A DNA stretch of 64,000 nucleotides from Aestuariirhabdus litorea (GTDB lineage Bacteria; Pseudomonadota; Gammaproteobacteria; Pseudomonadales; Aestuariirhabdaceae). The position numbers and the translations under genes were made by a program. A model generated the notes under the pieces. It was not told the origin of the DNA and did no database searches. It saw only the letters and a program-made list of their open reading frames with translations. The stretch lies in contig NZ_QWEZ01000001.1 in NCBI RefSeq assembly GCF_003864255.1, forward strand, positions 806,001 through 870,000, in the 5' to 3' direction. This document shows positions 52,768-61,347 of this stretch, piece after piece; the stretch's first letter is position 1; every line of letters starts with the position of its first letter.

Positions 52768-53877
52768 ATGGTGAGCAGGGCTCAGATGGTTCAGTGGCGC
52801 AGCCTGGCGGATGGGGTCAAGGTCTCTCTTGGTGAACACGCCCTGCGCCTCAGCGACCGCGGACTCTGCTGCAGCTTGCGGCAGGGACCACAGTTTTATC
52901 GGCGTACCCTCAATGGCCACTGGTTCCAGGTGGATACAGGACGTCGTCGGCTGGCGGACGATGAAGTTGAGCGGCTGCTGGCCCGGGTTCGGGAACATTG
53001 CCAGCGGCTGTTGGAGAGCCTCCCCGACGATGCCCTGAGGGAACCCCTGGAGCGTGCCATCCACGCCGACTATCGGGCCGATGCCGAGCGTTACCAGCAG
53101 ATCTATCCAGAGGATGTGCCTATTCTGCCACCGGATCGCTATCGTGACCTGGTGGTACAGCCGGCAACCGGATGCCCCAATCGGCGCTGTCATTTTTGCG
53201 CTTTCTACCGTGATCGCCCCTTTGCCCTGTTGTCCGAGGAGGCGTTCCAACAACAACTGCTCGCTATCAAGGGCTGGCTGGGGGAGGGGGTCAGGCAGCG
53301 TAACGGTGTGTTTTTGGGCTCGGCCAACGCGCTGGCTCTCTCCCAGCGGCGCCTGCTAGGGGTGCTGGAGCATACCCGTCAGCTGTTCGGTCAACTCCCA
53401 AGGGGCGTTGCCAGTTTCTGGGACCCGGATTTTTCACCGAGCCGCTCAGCCAACCAGTGGCGGGAGTTACAACAAGCCGGCCTGAAACGACTGGTGGTCG
53501 GGGTGGAGACGGGAGACGGGGGGCTGCGCAGGGAACTCGGCAAAGGGGACGACACAGAGCGCCTGACGGAGGCTTTGACGGTGGCGAGCCAGGCAGGCAT
53601 CCCTTTGGGTATCTGCATTCTGGTCGGTGCCGGCGGCGAGCAGCTTAGCGACCGTCATCTGGAAAACACGTTGCGCTGGATTACTGCCTTGCCGCTTGGG
53701 CGCCAGGACCTGGTCTACCTGTCGCCCCTGCAAAACCTGGATACCGGGCAGGCTTCCCCCCGTCCGTTGAGCGACTGGCTAGCCGCAGAACAAGCCAGTT
53801 TCAAGCGACAGCTTACCCATTACAGTAACGCACAAGTCACCGATTACAGGATGGAGGATTATGGCTACTACAGTTGA
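52768..53877 (+). CDS. Radical SAM protein with CX4CX2C cluster motif
   Basis: 369 residues. Cluster motif GCPNRRCHFCAFYRDR with Cys136, 141 and 144 has CX4CX2C spacing, one residue wider than the standard CX3CX2C. The radical SAM barrel is otherwise normal (GVFLGSANALALSQRRL, LKRLVVGVETGDGGLRRELG, GIPLGICILVGAGGEQLS). Residues 1-120 form an extra N-terminal domain that I do not recognise. It overlaps a free methionine sulfoxide reductase gene by 17 bases. Substrate unknown. Confidence 0.85.
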   Translation: MVSRAQMVQWRSLADGVKVSLGEHALRLSDRGLCCSLRQGPQFYRRTLNGHWFQVDTGRRRLADDEVERLLARVREHCQRLLESLPDDALREPLERAIHADYRADAERYQQIYPEDVPILPPDRYRDLVVQPATGCPNRRCHFCAFYRDRPFALLSEEAFQQQLLAIKGWLGEGVRQRNGVFLGSANALALSQRRLLGVLEHTRQLFGQLPRGVASFWDPDFSPSRSANQWRELQQAGLKRLVVGVETGDGGLRRELGKGDDTERLTEALTVASQAGIPLGICILVGAGGEQLSDRHLENTLRWITALPLGRQDLVYLSPLQNLDTGQASPRPLSDWLAAEQASFKRQLTHYSNAQVTDYRMEDYGYYS

Positions 53878-54346
53878 GCAATCATCATTTTATAAGCGCC
53901 TGCTGCTGCAGGCTGAGGCGTTGGTGGGCGATGAAACCGATGCCATAGCCAATATGGCAAACCTTTCCAGCCTGCTGTTTATGGAGATGGACCGGCTCAA
54001 CTGGGCCGGGTTTTATTTGGCACAGGATCAGCAGCTGGTACTGGGCCCCTTCCAGGGGCGACCGGCCTGCATTCGCATCGACATGGGCAAGGGGGTTTGC
54101 GGTACCGCCGCCTTAACCGGCGAGCCCCAGATCGTCCTGGATGTTCACCAGTTTCCGGGGCATATTGCCTGCGATGCGGCCAGTAACAGTGAGTTGGTCA
54201 TCCCTTTCTACGATGAGCAGGGGCTGGTCGGGGTGCTGGATCTCGATAGCCCCGAGCGGGGGCGCTTCGATGCCGGTGACCTGGGGGGGCTACAGCCGTT
54301 GCTCAACCTGCTACAAGCGAGCGACTATGGTTTCCTGCGCCGTTAG
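53861..54346 (+). CDS. msrC: Free methionine-(R)-sulfoxide reductase (GAF-type)
   Basis: 161 residues, one GAF domain. Cysteines at 70, 80 and 104 match the spacing of the catalytic Cys84, Cys94 and Cys118 of E. coli fRMsr. They lie in PAC, GKGVCGTAA and HIACDAASNSE. SELVIPFYDEQGLVGVLDLDS follows. It reduces free methionine-R-sulfoxide in the cytoplasm. The start lies inside the 3' end of the radical SAM gene, indicating coupled translation. Confidence 0.94.
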   Translation: MATTVEQSSFYKRLLLQAEALVGDETDAIANMANLSSLLFMEMDRLNWAGFYLAQDQQLVLGPFQGRPACIRIDMGKGVCGTAALTGEPQIVLDVHQFPGHIACDAASNSELVIPFYDEQGLVGVLDLDSPERGRFDAGDLGGLQPLLNLLQASDYGFLRR

Positions 54347-54363
54347 CCGGCAGTTGGCCCGCT

Positions 54364-56397
54364 TTAATGGTTGAGGCGGGCAGGCGCCTCAATCTCAAAA
54401 CAGATCCCGTGACCCGGCTCGCTGGAGCAATGAATATGGCCCTGCAGGATCTGGGTCACACTGTTGTAAACGATATTCAGCCCCAGCCCCTTGCTGCGCT
54501 TGGCACTGGCACTAAAGAAGGGCTCGAAAATCCGCTTGCGTACCTCGTCGTTAACGCCGATTCCGTTATCGGTATAGACCAGGCGCAGCAGGTTATCGCT
54601 GCACTCTACCTCGATACTGATCTGGCCGTTGGGAATGTGGGCAAAACCATGCGCGATGGAGTTTTCTACCAGGTTGGTGATGATCTGGTAAAAAGCTCCG
54701 GGGTAGCTATGCAGCATCAGGTTGTCGGGGCAGTTAAGGTCGACCCGGTGCCCCTTGGCTTGCAGTCGGGGAGCCAGGCCTTTGAGCAGTTCGTTGAGGT
54801 ATTCGTGGAGGTAGAAATCCCTCATCTCCTCGTTGTCACGGTCGACAGCCATTAATTTGAAACTGTTAATCAGGTCTGAGGTGGTGCGAATATTGTTCTG
54901 GATTAGTTGCAGCCCCTCATTCAGGGTTTTCATAAACTGCACCAGTTCGCTGCGCTTGAGGTCCTGGGACTCCACCTTCGCCAACAACCCAGCAGTGATA
55001 AGCTCCAGGTGCGAGGCCGCGGTGACACAGATACCGATCGGCGTGTTGATTTCATGGGCGACCCCCGCTACAAGGCTGCCGAGGGACGCCTGCTTCTCCG
55101 ACTCGATCAGCTGGCTTTGCAGCTCGGTCAGGTGCTGTACGGTCTGCTGCAGATCCTGGGTTCGCTCATGTACTCTCTGCTCAAGCTGGTTGTTGAGTCG
55201 CTGAACCTCCTCTTCGGCCTGTTTGCGCTCAGTGATATCGATGACCAACCCCTCAAGCGTACCCTCAGCGGTTTGATCATCGTATACCTCCATACCGCGT
55301 TCCAGTACCCAGCGCGTTTGCTGGTCCTGGGTGATGAGGCGGTAGGTGAGCTGGTAGGCACGCTGGTTATTGGTGGCATCTTCGATCTGGTCCAGAACCC
55401 GCGAGCGGTCGTCGGGGTGGATGATCTCACCGAAGCTGACCTCCTGGCTGTTGTTGAGCTGTTGGGGGCTGTACCCGGTGAGGTCCAGGCAACCTGCACT
55501 GGCCATCAGCAGGTTACGCTGCTGGTTTTTTTCGCAGCGGTAGGCCATGCCGGGGATGGTGGATAGCAGGCGCTCGAGCTCACGGCTGCGGGTGTCGAGT
55601 TCCAGCTGCGAGTCATGGTAGTTAATCAGGGTTTCCCTGAAGGCTTGCACGGCCTTGAATATTTCCGAAAACTCATTATCAGCCTGGGTGGTGGGCACCC
55701 TGATATCGGTATTTCCATGGGACAGCTCTGCAAGCACGGCTACCAGGCGACCGATGCTTTTCCCCATCTGGCGTGATATCAACCAGCTGCCTAATAGAAT
55801 GAAAACGATCGTGGCCAACAGCAGCAGGCCAAGGTCAAACAGCCTGCTATCGGTCTGCTTCTGGATAGCCACTAGCTGGTCGAGCCCCTGTTGCTGGCGG
55901 TCGCGCAGCAGAGCGCTGAGTTGGGCGGTGGCCGACTGGAAGTGGGTGTTGGCTTCGCTCAAGTGCAGCAGTTGCGAGCCAGTGATACTGCTCTCAGAGA
56001 GGGGGTGGGCTGCACTGCTGAGGCTGGTTAGGTACTGGTTCAGCGTCTCACCTGTGCGATCCAGCCTGACCAGTTCGGAATCGCTGAAATGGAAGCGTTT
56101 CCTGAGGTGGCTAATGCGTTCAACGATCCTTTCGGCCTCACCAATTCCAACGCGTAAAAGGGTCTCACGTTGTGCCCGGTCTGTCTCCCTGCTCAGGTTT
56201 GCGAACAGGGCAAGGTGTTGATCAATCAACTCGGTACGATAGTCAGTCAGCGTGTCAGCAAGGTCAACGTAGGAATCAAAAATATTGGTAAGCTTGACGG
56301 TCTGGCTTCCCTGCGCAGCAAAAAAACTGACCGCTACATAACCGACCAGGGCTGCAGTGATGAGGGAGATCAGCAGATACTGTGTCTTGACTTTCAT
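54364..56397 (-). CDS. Membrane sensor histidine kinase (helical-bundle sensor, HAMP, PAS)
   Basis: 677 residues. TM1 about 10-29, a helical periplasmic sensor, TM2 about 188-207, HAMP (ISRQMGKSIGRLVAVLAELS), PAS (about 290-395) and coiled coil. The dimerisation domain has GSLVAGVAHEINTPIGICVT, and the ATPase has AHIPNG and SKGLGLNIVYNSV. The H-box closely resembles that of the diacid-sensing kinase at 38781-40832. No receiver domain and no adjacent response regulator. It is divergent from a PilZ gene, which hints at a c-di-GMP link only by position. Confidence 0.9.
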   Translation of the reverse strand: MKVKTQYLLISLITAALVGYVAVSFFAAQGSQTVKLTNIFDSYVDLADTLTDYRTELIDQHLALFANLSRETDRAQRETLLRVGIGEAERIVERISHLRKRFHFSDSELVRLDRTGETLNQYLTSLSSAAHPLSESSITGSQLLHLSEANTHFQSATAQLSALLRDRQQQGLDQLVAIQKQTDSRLFDLGLLLLATIVFILLGSWLISRQMGKSIGRLVAVLAELSHGNTDIRVPTTQADNEFSEIFKAVQAFRETLINYHDSQLELDTRSRELERLLSTIPGMAYRCEKNQQRNLLMASAGCLDLTGYSPQQLNNSQEVSFGEIIHPDDRSRVLDQIEDATNNQRAYQLTYRLITQDQQTRWVLERGMEVYDDQTAEGTLEGLVIDITERKQAEEEVQRLNNQLEQRVHERTQDLQQTVQHLTELQSQLIESEKQASLGSLVAGVAHEINTPIGICVTAASHLELITAGLLAKVESQDLKRSELVQFMKTLNEGLQLIQNNIRTTSDLINSFKLMAVDRDNEEMRDFYLHEYLNELLKGLAPRLQAKGHRVDLNCPDNLMLHSYPGAFYQIITNLVENSIAHGFAHIPNGQISIEVECSDNLLRLVYTDNGIGVNDEVRKRIFEPFFSASAKRSKGLGLNIVYNSVTQILQGHIHCSSEPGHGICFEIEAPARLNH

Positions 56398-56463
56398 AGC
56401 CTTCAGAATGGACCAAAGCGTCAGGCTTGGCTAGCGGGTCTCCGGAGTAAAATGCCGCAACAG

Positions 56464-56491
56464 TTGCAAAATAAACTGCTTGCTTTATAAA
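56464..56491 (+). promoter_or_regulatory. Promoter of the PilZ gene
   Basis: -35 TTGCAA (56464-56469) and -10 TATAAA (56486-56491) are spaced by 16 bases, 30 bases before the start codon at 56522. Box sequences and distance fit a sigma-70 promoter. Confidence 0.5.
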
Positions 56492-56521
56492 TGCTGCTAT
56501 CTGCATGGCATTATAAGAACT

Positions 56522-56782
56522 ATGAGCGAAAAAAGACGATATCTACGAACCGATATGGATCTGCTAATCAGGGTCTGGGGGGAAGGGACACCTGAGAGAA
56601 TTTTACATACGCGGGATCTGTCCGATGGGGGCCTGTTTCTGCTGATCAATGGACAGGAGGTCCCCGAGGTGGGGGCCGTCGTCAATGTCCAGGTGCAGGG
56701 GCTGCCGATCGAAGCACCGGTCAAGACCATGGAAGTGGTGCGTATCGAGTCTGCCGGCGTCGGCTTGAAGCACATCGACTAG
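56522..56782 (+). CDS. PilZ-domain c-di-GMP-binding protein
   Basis: 86 residues from the ATG at 56522. A single PilZ domain contains both c-di-GMP motifs: RRYLR (RxxxR) near the N-terminus and DLSDGG (D/NxSxxG) after about 27 residues. It should be a stand-alone c-di-GMP receptor acting by protein contact. Two GGDEF proteins are encoded in this window (8341 and 10218). Neighbours are a sensor kinase and an AraC regulator; the partner is unknown. Confidence 0.93.
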   Translation: MSEKRRYLRTDMDLLIRVWGEGTPERILHTRDLSDGGLFLLINGQEVPEVGAVVNVQVQGLPIEAPVKTMEVVRIESAGVGLKHID

Positions 56783-56909
56783 CCCCTGGCCTGCCTGCCG
56801 CCCTGCGACGCCAACACCCTTTGGAGGCTCCAGCCGGTTACAAATATCTATTGCGTCGCTGGGTGAGAGCCGATAACCTGCCTTTTTTACCCTCTTGGCT
56901 GCCTAATAA

Positions 56910-57668
56910 ATGATCGATGCGGGCCTGATCAACCTGCCAGTGCAGAGTCATCGCCACCACCACCACTTCCACCAGATGATCGTGGGGGTGTCCGGTTGCG
57001 CCGACTTCGAGGTCGACGGGCTGGGTCACCGCCTGGATCGTTGGCAGGGCTGTGTGGTTCCCTCTGATCACCCCCATTATTACTGCGGAGACCCCGACAA
57101 CCGGGTTCTGGTACTGAATCTGCCTTTTGGGGGAAACGACCTGCTGCCTGACCGGGTGGTTGAACGACTGTTTGAGCGCCCCGGTTACTTCACCATGGAT
57201 CCTCGCCTGCAGCAGCTGCTCTCACTGGGCATTCAGGAAATCCAGCAATTCCCCCATGACCAGGGGTTGGCCGCCCATGTGGCGGCCACCTTTATCCACG
57301 GTCTCTCCCACCGCCTGGGCCAGTCCCAGTCGTCCCCGCCCAGCCCCCGTGGCCGTCAACTCGACCGCGAGCGCCTTGACCAGTTTATCGACGCCCACCT
57401 TGGGGAGTCGATCAGCGTCTTTGCGCTGGCCAAGCGTGTTCACCTCAGTCCAAGCCAGTTCCAGCGTGTTTTCAAGGAGGGGTATGGCATAACGCCCCAC
57501 CAGTACGTGATCACCCGGCGCCTGCAGAAAGCCCGCGAGCTGCTGACCGATAGCACTCTGTCGATCAGCGAGATTGCCGACCATTGCGGTTTTTCCAGCC
57601 AGAGTGCCCTGACCTGCGCCCTCCAGCGCCACCAGGGTGTCACCCCCGGCCAGCTTCGCCGATCCTGA
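56910..57668 (+). CDS. AraC-family regulator, probable proline-utilisation activator (PruR-like)
   Basis: 252 residues. An in-frame TAA directly precedes the ATG, so the start is fixed unless a downstream codon is used; no good ribosome-binding site is seen. N-terminal cupin-like sensing part (SHRHHHHFHQMIVGVSG, WQGCVVPSDHPHYYCGD) and a C-terminal two-HTH AraC domain (ISVFALAKRVHLSPSQFQRV, LSISEIADHCGFSSQSALTC). It lies just upstream of putA, whose product lacks its own DNA-binding domain, as with PruR and PutA in Pseudomonas. Regulation of putA/putP is inferred from this. Confidence 0.9.
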   Translation: MIDAGLINLPVQSHRHHHHFHQMIVGVSGCADFEVDGLGHRLDRWQGCVVPSDHPHYYCGDPDNRVLVLNLPFGGNDLLPDRVVERLFERPGYFTMDPRLQQLLSLGIQEIQQFPHDQGLAAHVAATFIHGLSHRLGQSQSSPPSPRGRQLDRERLDQFIDAHLGESISVFALAKRVHLSPSQFQRVFKEGYGITPHQYVITRRLQKARELLTDSTLSISEIADHCGFSSQSALTCALQRHQGVTPGQLRRS

Positions 57669-57721
57669 GGCTTCCCTTCGCACCCGTTCTCGGCGCCTGC
57701 CCCTTCAAATCGTCGGGTCTC

Positions 57722-57737
57722 TTATACTTTCGTATAA
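57722..57737. promoter_or_regulatory. Inverted repeat upstream of putA
   Basis: TTATAC-TTTC-GTATAA is a perfect 6-bp inverted repeat in the 283-base gap between the AraC gene and putA. It is a candidate regulator-binding site; the arms also resemble -10 elements on both strands. Confidence 0.45.
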
Positions 57738-57740
57738 CAG

Positions 57741-57806
57741 AAAACCACTAACCGTCGCCCAGACTGTATTCAATGCGCGTTTTTCGAAAAGCGGTAGTGG
57801 TTTTTT
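57741..57806 (+). terminator. Long stem with U-run between the AraC gene and putA (terminator or attenuator)
   Basis: AAAACCACTA (57741-57750) pairs perfectly with TAGTGGTTTT (57795-57804). CCG/CGG pairs extend the stem, and six T end it. The 40-base loop contains a second small palindrome (TTTTCGAAAA). It may end the AraC transcript or act as an attenuator in a putA leader. Confidence 0.5.
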
Positions 57807-57951
57807 GTAAGACGTGGATCCCGCCCACTGGCTACCGTAATCGGATACCCGAAGAACACCCGATGAGTCTGCCAGTCAGCGACCGGGTTCCATCAACTGC
57901 AAATGGGGGGCGACCTGCGTCGGCCCCGTTACTCCTTGCCAGGATCTGATC

Positions 57952-60900
57952 ATGTTTAAAGCGACCGATATCCTATCGCCCGAGTTCATCCAGCGTGACG
58001 CCGCTTCACTGAAGGACGCCATCTCACCCAACTATTGTGTTGATGAGGTGGAGTTGCTGAATGAGCTCTTGCTGCTGGCGACCCCGGAGCAGCCAGAGCT
58101 GGAGTCCATCACCCGTGAAGCCTCGCGCCTGATCGAGAAGGTGCGCGATAACGACGAAGCGATCCATATGATCGATGCGCTGTTGCTGGAGTACAGCCTC
58201 GACACCCAGGAGGGCATTCTTCTGATGTGCCTGGCGGAGGCATTGATGCGGGTGCCCGATGCGGACACCGCCGATGCCCTGATCAGGGATAAGCTCTCCG
58301 TAGCGGACTGGAATAACCATCTCAGCAACAGTGACTCGCTGCTGGTAAACGCCTCTACCTGGGGGCTGATGCTGACCGGGAAGGTGATTACCATGGACAG
58401 CCGTATCGATGGTTCGCCGGCCAATATCATAAACCGGCTGGTTAACCGGGTTGGGGAGCCGGTGATCCGCAAGGCGATGAACCAGGCGATGAAGATCATG
58501 GGCAAGCACTTTGTGTTGGGCCGCGGTATCGATGAAGCCCTCAGCAACGCCCGCAAGAAGATGGAGAAGGGCTACACCTACTCCTTCGATATGCTTGGTG
58601 AGGCCGCCTTGACCGCCCGCGATGCCGACAAATACCTGAACGATTATCTCAAGGCGATTGCGCGTGTGGGCCAGCAAAACAGCAAGGCTTCTGTGGGTGA
58701 GGCGGGAATCCCCCTGCCGTCGGTGTCGATCAAACTGTCGGCCCTCCACCCCCGCTACGAAGAGGGTAAGAAGCAGCGAGTGCTGGAGGAGCTCTACCGC
58801 AGTGTGTTGAAGCTGGCGACCGAAGCGCGGGCACTGAACGTTGGCATTACCATCGACGCCGAGGAGATGGATCGGCTGGAGTTGTCGCTGGAGCTGTTTG
58901 AAAAGCTCTATCGCAGTGACGAGATCAAGGGGTGGGGCAATTTTGGCCTGGTGGTGCAGGCTTACTCCAAGCGCGCCCTGCCGGTATTGGCCTGGCTGGC
59001 GGCCATCGCCCGCGAACAGGGTGACCTCATCCCGCTGCGCCTGGTGAAGGGGGCCTACTGGGACAGCGAAATCAAGTTGTGCCAACAGCACGGGATCGAA
59101 GCCTACCCCGTGTTTACTCGCAAGGAGGCAACGGATCTCTCCTACCTGGCCTGTGCCCGCTTCCTCTTCAGCGAGGCGGCGCGCGGCGTGATCTACCCCC
59201 AGTTTGCGACCCACAACGCCCACACGGTGGCCTGTGTTCGCAACCTGGCGACCAGTGATCGTTTCGAATTCCAGCGCCTCCATGGCATGGGGGACGCCCT
59301 ATACAACGTTGTGGTGAGCGACAGCGGTCACAATGTCCGCATCTACGCTCCGGTGGGGGAGCATAAGGATCTGCTGCCCTACCTGGTGCGCCGGTTGTTG
59401 GAGAACGGGGCCAACTCCTCCTTTGTACACCGCCTAGTGGATGCCAATACCCCGGTAGCCAGTTTGGTGCAGCATCCGGCCGAGCAACTCAAGGCTTATC
59501 GAAGCCTCAACAATGACCGCATTCCCCTGCCTCCGGAGCTGTTCGGAGAGGAGCGCCGCAATTCGGCCGGGGTCAATATCGAAATTGCCAGTCAGTGGCA
59601 ACCGTTAAAGGAGCAGATTAACGCGATGTTCGAAAAACAGTGGAAAGGGGGCACCATCTTCAACGGTGCGGTGGAGGCATCGGGTCCGCTGCAGGCGGTT
59701 TATTGCCCCTATGATCGCCAGCGCCTGGTGGGACAGGTGCAGTGGGCCAGTGCCGAGGATGTTACCCGTGCGATCGACGCCGCCGCCGAGGCCTTCGAAG
59801 CGTGGAACCGGACGCCGGTCAAGGATCGCGCCCTGTGCCTCGAGCGGATGGCGGACCTGATGGAGACTCATCGGGCCGAGCTGATCGCCCTCTGCCACCT
59901 GGAAGCGGGCAAGATCATCGAGGACAGCGTCGATGAGATCCGCGAGGCGGTTGATTTCTGCCGTTATTACGCCCAGCAGGCCCGCCAGCAGTTTGGCGAG
60001 CCGATGCTGATGCCGGGGCCCACCGGTGAGTCCAATGAGCTGTTTCTGGAGGGGCGCGGGGTATTTGCCTGCATCAGCCCCTGGAACTTCCCGCTGGCGA
60101 TCTTTATCGGCCAGGTGGTTGCTGCCCTGGTGGCCGGTAACAGCGTGGTGGCCAAGCCGGCGGAGCAGACCAGTCTGATTGCTTCACGGGCAGTGGAGCT
60201 GCTGATTGAAGCCGGGGTGCCGGCTGCGGCGATCCAGTTGGTGGCCGGTGAAGGAGCGGTGGTGGGCAACGCCATCACTGCCGATGAACGCATCGCCGGC
60301 GTCGCCTTTACCGGATCTACCGACACCGCGCGCCGTATCAACCGTGCGCTGGCTAATCGCGACGGAGCCATAGCCCCGTTGATCGCCGAGACCGGCGGCC
60401 AGAACGCGATGATTGTCGATAGCACCGCGCTGCCCGAGCAGGTGGTCAAGGACGCGATCGAGTCCGCCTTCAAGAGTGCCGGCCAGCGCTGCTCGGCGTT
60501 GCGTGTGCTCTATGTGCAGGAGGATATAGCGCCGCGTATCAAGGAGCTGCTTACCGGAGCCATGGCGGAGTTGAGCCTGGGCGATCCCTCCCTGCACGCC
60601 ACCGACATCGGCCCGGTGATCGATGCCCGTGCCCAGTCGATGCTGCAGGAACACATCGCTGCCATGCGTGAGCAGGGACAGTTGATTGCCGAGGCACCGC
60701 TGGCACCCGAGGTGGCTGAGCGCGGCTACTTCGTGGCCCCGATCGCTTTCCAGATCGACTCCATGAACCGCCTGACCAAGGAAAACTTTGGCCCGGTTCT
60801 GCACCTGGTCACCTACAAGGCCAGCGAGCTTGATCGGGTGATTGAGGAGATCAACGGCTCCGGATACGGGCTGACGCTGGGGGTGCATACCCGTAACGAA

Positions 60901-61140
60901 ACCACGGCCCAGTATATCGACAGCCGGGTACGGGTGGGCAACGTCTACATCAACCGTAACCAGATCGGCGCCGCCGTCGGCGTGCAGCCCTTTGGTGGGC
61001 AGGGGCTGTCCGGCACCGGCCCCAAGGCGGGTGGCCCACGTTACCTGTTCCGTTTTGCCACGGAACGGACCCGGACGATCAATACCACCGCCGTGGGGGG
61101 CAACGCGACCCTGCTCTCCCTGGAGAGTGAGGTGGTCTGA
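57952..61140 (+). CDS. putA: Bifunctional proline dehydrogenase / glutamate semialdehyde dehydrogenase
   Basis: 1062 residues. The N-terminus lacks the ribbon-helix-helix repressor domain of E. coli PutA. The proline dehydrogenase barrel spans about 200-480 (GEAALTARDADKYL, SVSIKLSALHPRYEEGK, RLVKGAYWDSEIK, TPVASLVQHPAEQL). The aldehyde dehydrogenase part spans about 540-1040 (ISPWNFPLAIFIGQV, VAFTGSTDTARRI, E813 in LIAETGGQNAM, C847 in SAGQRCSALRV). It converts proline to glutamate in two steps on the inner face of the membrane. Control is likely by the upstream AraC protein. Confidence 0.97.
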   Translation: MFKATDILSPEFIQRDAASLKDAISPNYCVDEVELLNELLLLATPEQPELESITREASRLIEKVRDNDEAIHMIDALLLEYSLDTQEGILLMCLAEALMRVPDADTADALIRDKLSVADWNNHLSNSDSLLVNASTWGLMLTGKVITMDSRIDGSPANIINRLVNRVGEPVIRKAMNQAMKIMGKHFVLGRGIDEALSNARKKMEKGYTYSFDMLGEAALTARDADKYLNDYLKAIARVGQQNSKASVGEAGIPLPSVSIKLSALHPRYEEGKKQRVLEELYRSVLKLATEARALNVGITIDAEEMDRLELSLELFEKLYRSDEIKGWGNFGLVVQAYSKRALPVLAWLAAIAREQGDLIPLRLVKGAYWDSEIKLCQQHGIEAYPVFTRKEATDLSYLACARFLFSEAARGVIYPQFATHNAHTVACVRNLATSDRFEFQRLHGMGDALYNVVVSDSGHNVRIYAPVGEHKDLLPYLVRRLLENGANSSFVHRLVDANTPVASLVQHPAEQLKAYRSLNNDRIPLPPELFGEERRNSAGVNIEIASQWQPLKEQINAMFEKQWKGGTIFNGAVEASGPLQAVYCPYDRQRLVGQVQWASAEDVTRAIDAAAEAFEAWNRTPVKDRALCLERMADLMETHRAELIALCHLEAGKIIEDSVDEIREAVDFCRYYAQQARQQFGEPMLMPGPTGESNELFLEGRGVFACISPWNFPLAIFIGQVVAALVAGNSVVAKPAEQTSLIASRAVELLIEAGVPAAAIQLVAGEGAVVGNAITADERIAGVAFTGSTDTARRINRALANRDGAIAPLIAETGGQNAMIVDSTALPEQVVKDAIESAFKSAGQRCSALRVLYVQEDIAPRIKELLTGAMAELSLGDPSLHATDIGPVIDARAQSMLQEHIAAMREQGQLIAEAPLAPEVAERGYFVAPIAFQIDSMNRLTKENFGPVLHLVTYKASELDRVIEEINGSGYGLTLGVHTRNETTAQYIDSRVRVGNVYINRNQIGAAVGVQPFGGQGLSGTGPKAGGPRYLFRFATERTRTINTTAVGGNATLLSLESEVV

Positions 61141-61146
61141 TCCCCT

Positions 61147-61204
61147 GGCCGGTTTGGCCGGCCTTGGCGCCGCGCCCCGAGGAGCAACTCTCCCTAGGCG
61201 CGGC
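61147..61204 (+). other. Tandem hairpins between putA and putP
   Basis: GGCCGG (61147-61152) pairs with CCGGCC (61158-61163) around 5 bases, and GCCGCGCC (61169-61176) pairs with GGCGCGGC (61197-61204) around 20 bases. Neither is followed by a U-run. They start 7 bases after the putA stop in the 207-base gap to putP, and could limit readthrough or protect the putA mRNA 3' end. Confidence 0.55.
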
Positions 61205-61347
61205 GTGCCTCCCCTTAACCCTTTGGTGCGGCCAGCGGGGCGTTCAACGACCAATGGAAAAGGGACGTCAGGGGAGGGTCACTGCAGGGACGTGGTGAAC
61301 AGAATAACAACCGACCCACTAAAACGAGATAACGGGAGAACCACTCC

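Noticed and set aside
58024-59283. 419-codon minus-strand open frame inside putA
   Set aside because: Antisense shadow of the proline dehydrogenase domain; no ribosome-binding site or family likeness.
60184-61254. 356-codon minus-strand open frame
   Set aside because: Antisense of the aldehyde dehydrogenase part of putA.
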